Notes under the pieces: generated by a model
The model's database searches: none
What the model saw: the letters and a program-made list of their open reading frames with translations, nothing else
Told to the model about the DNA's origin: nothing
Shown: positions 62,424 through 64,000 of the stretch, piece by piece
How the letters are laid out: each line of letters begins with the position of its first letter
Position numbering within the stretch: the first letter of the stretch is position 1
Program-made: the position numbers and the translations under genes
From: Sporosarcina quadrami
GTDB taxonomy: Bacteria; Bacillota; Bacilli; Bacillales_A; Planococcaceae
NCBI RefSeq assembly: GCF_014836615.1
Contig: NZ_JACSQN010000004.1
Coordinates: 211,374-275,373 of the forward strand
Length of the DNA stretch: 64,000 bases
Reading direction: 5' to 3'

Positions 62424-63521
62424 ATGGAAGTCTATAAAAATATAAGTGATCTTCGAGTAGGCATCATTCTTCTGGAAGATATATATGCTAATACAAAGTA
62501 TCCAATTATGCGTAAGAATACGGAGCTATCATTTGAACGTATTGAAGTATTAAACGACTTTGGGGTGAAACGGGTTAAAGTGGAAGAACGAGTTGTTAAA
62601 AAGGATCTTCCAGACGGTGAGCAGGATTCATCTGTTAATCCCGAAGACGTGCTTGAAAATATCCCGATGAACCACTATCTACTTAAAAAACAATATAATG
62701 ATGCAGTTCGTGCCTATCAAAAGGAATTTAACAATTGGAGAGCCGGATTACGTCCAGACATTGTAAAAGTTCGCGAATTCATCGTTCCTTTAGTAGAACA
62801 ATATATAAAGCAAAAAGATATGCTTTCAATGCTGAACGAATTTTCTACACCGGACGATTATTTATATCACCATTCAGTCGCTGTTGGAATTCTTTCAGCT
62901 GCAATTAGCAATCAGATGGGTATGGAAAAAGGAGATGCTTTACAACTTGGGCTTGCAGGTGCATTGGCTGACAGTGGTATGTCTAAAATTGATTCCTCTA
63001 TTTTAAAGAAGACCGCATTCCTAACAAAGGAAGAATATAACGAAGTGAAAAAACACTCCTTATACAGCGTAAAAATGATTCAGGATACGCCCTTGCTTCG
63101 TCAGGAGATGAAAATAGCTATCTTGCAACACCATGAACGGTTGGATGGCAGTGGTTATCCGCGTGGAGACAGGATGGAGACCATTTCTGTGCATTCTCAA
63201 ATTATTGCAGTGGCGGATGTATTCCACGCCATGACTACAGAAAGACTATACCGACCAAAGCATTCTCCTTTTAAAGTGATAGAGATGATAAAAGAAGAAG
63301 AGTTTGGCAAGTTCGATCTTAAAGTAATGGAAGCATTGCATAAGCTTGTAGGGTATCTGTCAATAGGTACGCGTGTTAAGTTGACGGATGGTGAACTGGG
63401 AGAGATTATGTTTGTTCATCGGGATGCACCATTACGACCGATGGTGAAGAAGGAGTCCGATGGGATGATTATAGATTTGACAACGAATCGTAACTTGGCA
63501 ATTGCTAAGATTATTGATTAA
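62424..63521 (+). CDS. HD-GYP-type protein with an altered HD motif
   Basis: A 365-residue cytoplasmic protein with an N-terminal regulatory part (about 1-130) and a C-terminal HD-GYP domain (about 140-330). HD-GYP enzymes degrade cyclic-di-GMP. The pieces YHHSVAVG, QHHERLDGSGYPRG and VADVFHAMT are conserved, but the metal-binding HD of the domain (normally HDIGK) reads ADSGM, so one ligand is gone. The enzyme may be impaired or use a different metal. The gene lies between gyrA and an rRNA operon. A likely -10 (TATACT, 62378-62383) precedes it. Confidence 0.8.
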   Translation: MEVYKNISDLRVGIILLEDIYANTKYPIMRKNTELSFERIEVLNDFGVKRVKVEERVVKKDLPDGEQDSSVNPEDVLENIPMNHYLLKKQYNDAVRAYQKEFNNWRAGLRPDIVKVREFIVPLVEQYIKQKDMLSMLNEFSTPDDYLYHHSVAVGILSAAISNQMGMEKGDALQLGLAGALADSGMSKIDSSILKKTAFLTKEEYNEVKKHSLYSVKMIQDTPLLRQEMKIAILQHHERLDGSGYPRGDRMETISVHSQIIAVADVFHAMTTERLYRPKHSPFKVIEMIKEEEFGKFDLKVMEALHKLVGYLSIGTRVKLTDGELGEIMFVHRDAPLRPMVKKESDGMIIDLTTNRNLAIAKIID

Positions 63522-63856
63522 GTTAGGGGAGAGCTGTATAGAGAGGCGGAGTGTTCCGACTTTCTGTGCAGTCTTTTTCTTTTCTTATAGAAGAAAGATT
63601 GATTTTAATTAAGGGAGTACGTTCTTTCAAGATGTATTACACCAGTCATCTAAGTGTTTATAAACTTTTATAAGAAAAAAATATTGATGAAAGATAAAGA
63701 AAGTAGGAGTAATAGTAGCTAAATAGGTCGCTTGCTAAATAAATTGGTGAAAAGTATTGCAAAGATAACAACCCGGTGTTATAGTAAATAACGTTGCACT
63801 TCCGATAAACGAAAACAACTTGAAAAACGAAGGAAAAACTTTTTTTAAAAAAGTTG

Positions 63857-63886
63857 TTGACAAACGGATTGCGAAAGTGGTATTAT
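63857..63886 (+). promoter_or_regulatory. rRNA operon promoter
   Basis: TTGACA (63857-63862) and TATTAT (63881-63886), 18 bases apart, sit in an AT-rich stretch, about 110 bases before the end of the window. The earlier part of the spacer (63522-63850) has no gene; the open frame there is not supported. Confidence 0.8.
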
Positions 63887-63899
63887 ATAAAAGTTGCTT

Positions 63900-64000
63900 C
63901 TGAACGAAGCGGCCGACATAGTAACACAATGAACCTTGAAAACTGAACAGCAAAACGTCAACAATACAAGTTCTGAAACCGGCTTGCCGGTGAACGGACA
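63900..64000 (+). other. 5' leader of an rRNA operon (16S beyond the window)
   Basis: The sequence CCTTGAAAACTGAACAGCAA (63933-63952) is the characteristic leader in front of Bacillales 16S rRNA genes. The 16S gene itself begins past the end of the window. As in B. subtilis, an rRNA operon follows gyrA. Confidence 0.85.

Noticed and set aside
63735..63953. 72-residue minus-strand frame before the rRNA leader
   Set aside because: It overlaps the rRNA promoter and leader and has no ribosome site.

Overview
This window is the replication-origin region of a low-GC, spore-forming Gram-positive bacterium of the order Bacillales. The order rnpA, rpmH, oriC, dnaA, dnaN, yaaA, recF, gyrB, gyrA on one side, and yidC/spoIIIJ, jag, mnmE, mnmG, rsmG, noc, parA, parB, ychF, rpsF-ssb-rpsR, gdpP, rplI, dnaB helicase, walRKHIJ, htrA, rlmH on the other, is the classic Bacillales arrangement. 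YyaC and SpoIIIJ/Jag point to a spore former. DUF4317, DUF1456 and an HD-GYP protein between gyrA and the first rRNA operon fit a Sporosarcina-like member of the Planococcaceae (inference; no rRNA or marker comparison was possible). Genes on both arms are mostly transcribed away from oriC.

Layout. 1-16,150: accessory or metabolic chromosome: a partial gene and a lipoprotein, malate:quinone oxidoreductase, DUF3889, DUF4317, DUF1456, an AraC-type regulator, an S9 oligopeptidase, a compact formaldehyde-detoxification block (HxlR regulator, glutathione-dependent formaldehyde dehydrogenase, S-formylglutathione hydrolase, bifunctional glutathione synthetase GshF), two tandem cytosine-deaminase-like hydrolases and a truncated VanZ-like gene. 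16,165-21,101: an AT-rich island with a PIN-like protein and a 1080-residue STAND ATPase that carries an N-terminal PD-(D/E)XK nuclease-like domain. The island sits exactly at the 3' end of rlmH. A 14-bp piece of the rlmH end is repeated at its far side, as in staphylococcal SCC elements, but no recombinase gene is present.

21,084-31,000: rlmH, a DnaA-box-rich spacer, a frameshifted htrA, a 21-bp-period repeat array, the walJ-walI-walH-walK-walR cell-wall regulatory operon and an M23 endopeptidase. 31,300-41,740: dnaB helicase, rplI, gdpP, DUF2232, rpsR-ssb-rpsF with a probable S6:S18-binding leader, a DUF3267 gene, a second 21-bp repeat array, a NadD-like gene, ychF, DUF951 and an MscS channel. 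41,834-52,838: yyaC, DUF554, parB-parA with two perfect parS sites, noc, rsmG, mnmG, mnmE, jag, yidC, rnpA, a 122-bp tandem repeat and rpmH.

52,839-64,000: bipartite oriC (DnaA boxes before dnaA; boxes plus a DnaA-trio-like unwinding region between dnaA and dnaN), dnaA, dnaN, yaaA, recF, gyrB, gyrA, a divergent HD-GYP protein, and a strong rRNA promoter with the start of an rRNA leader. The 16S gene itself lies beyond the window.

The best candidate for an undescribed system is the STAND-nuclease plus PIN-like pair inserted at rlmH. The 21-bp repeat family, the 122-bp repeat, the glutathione/formaldehyde cluster and the DnaA-box cluster beside rlmH are the next most interesting points.
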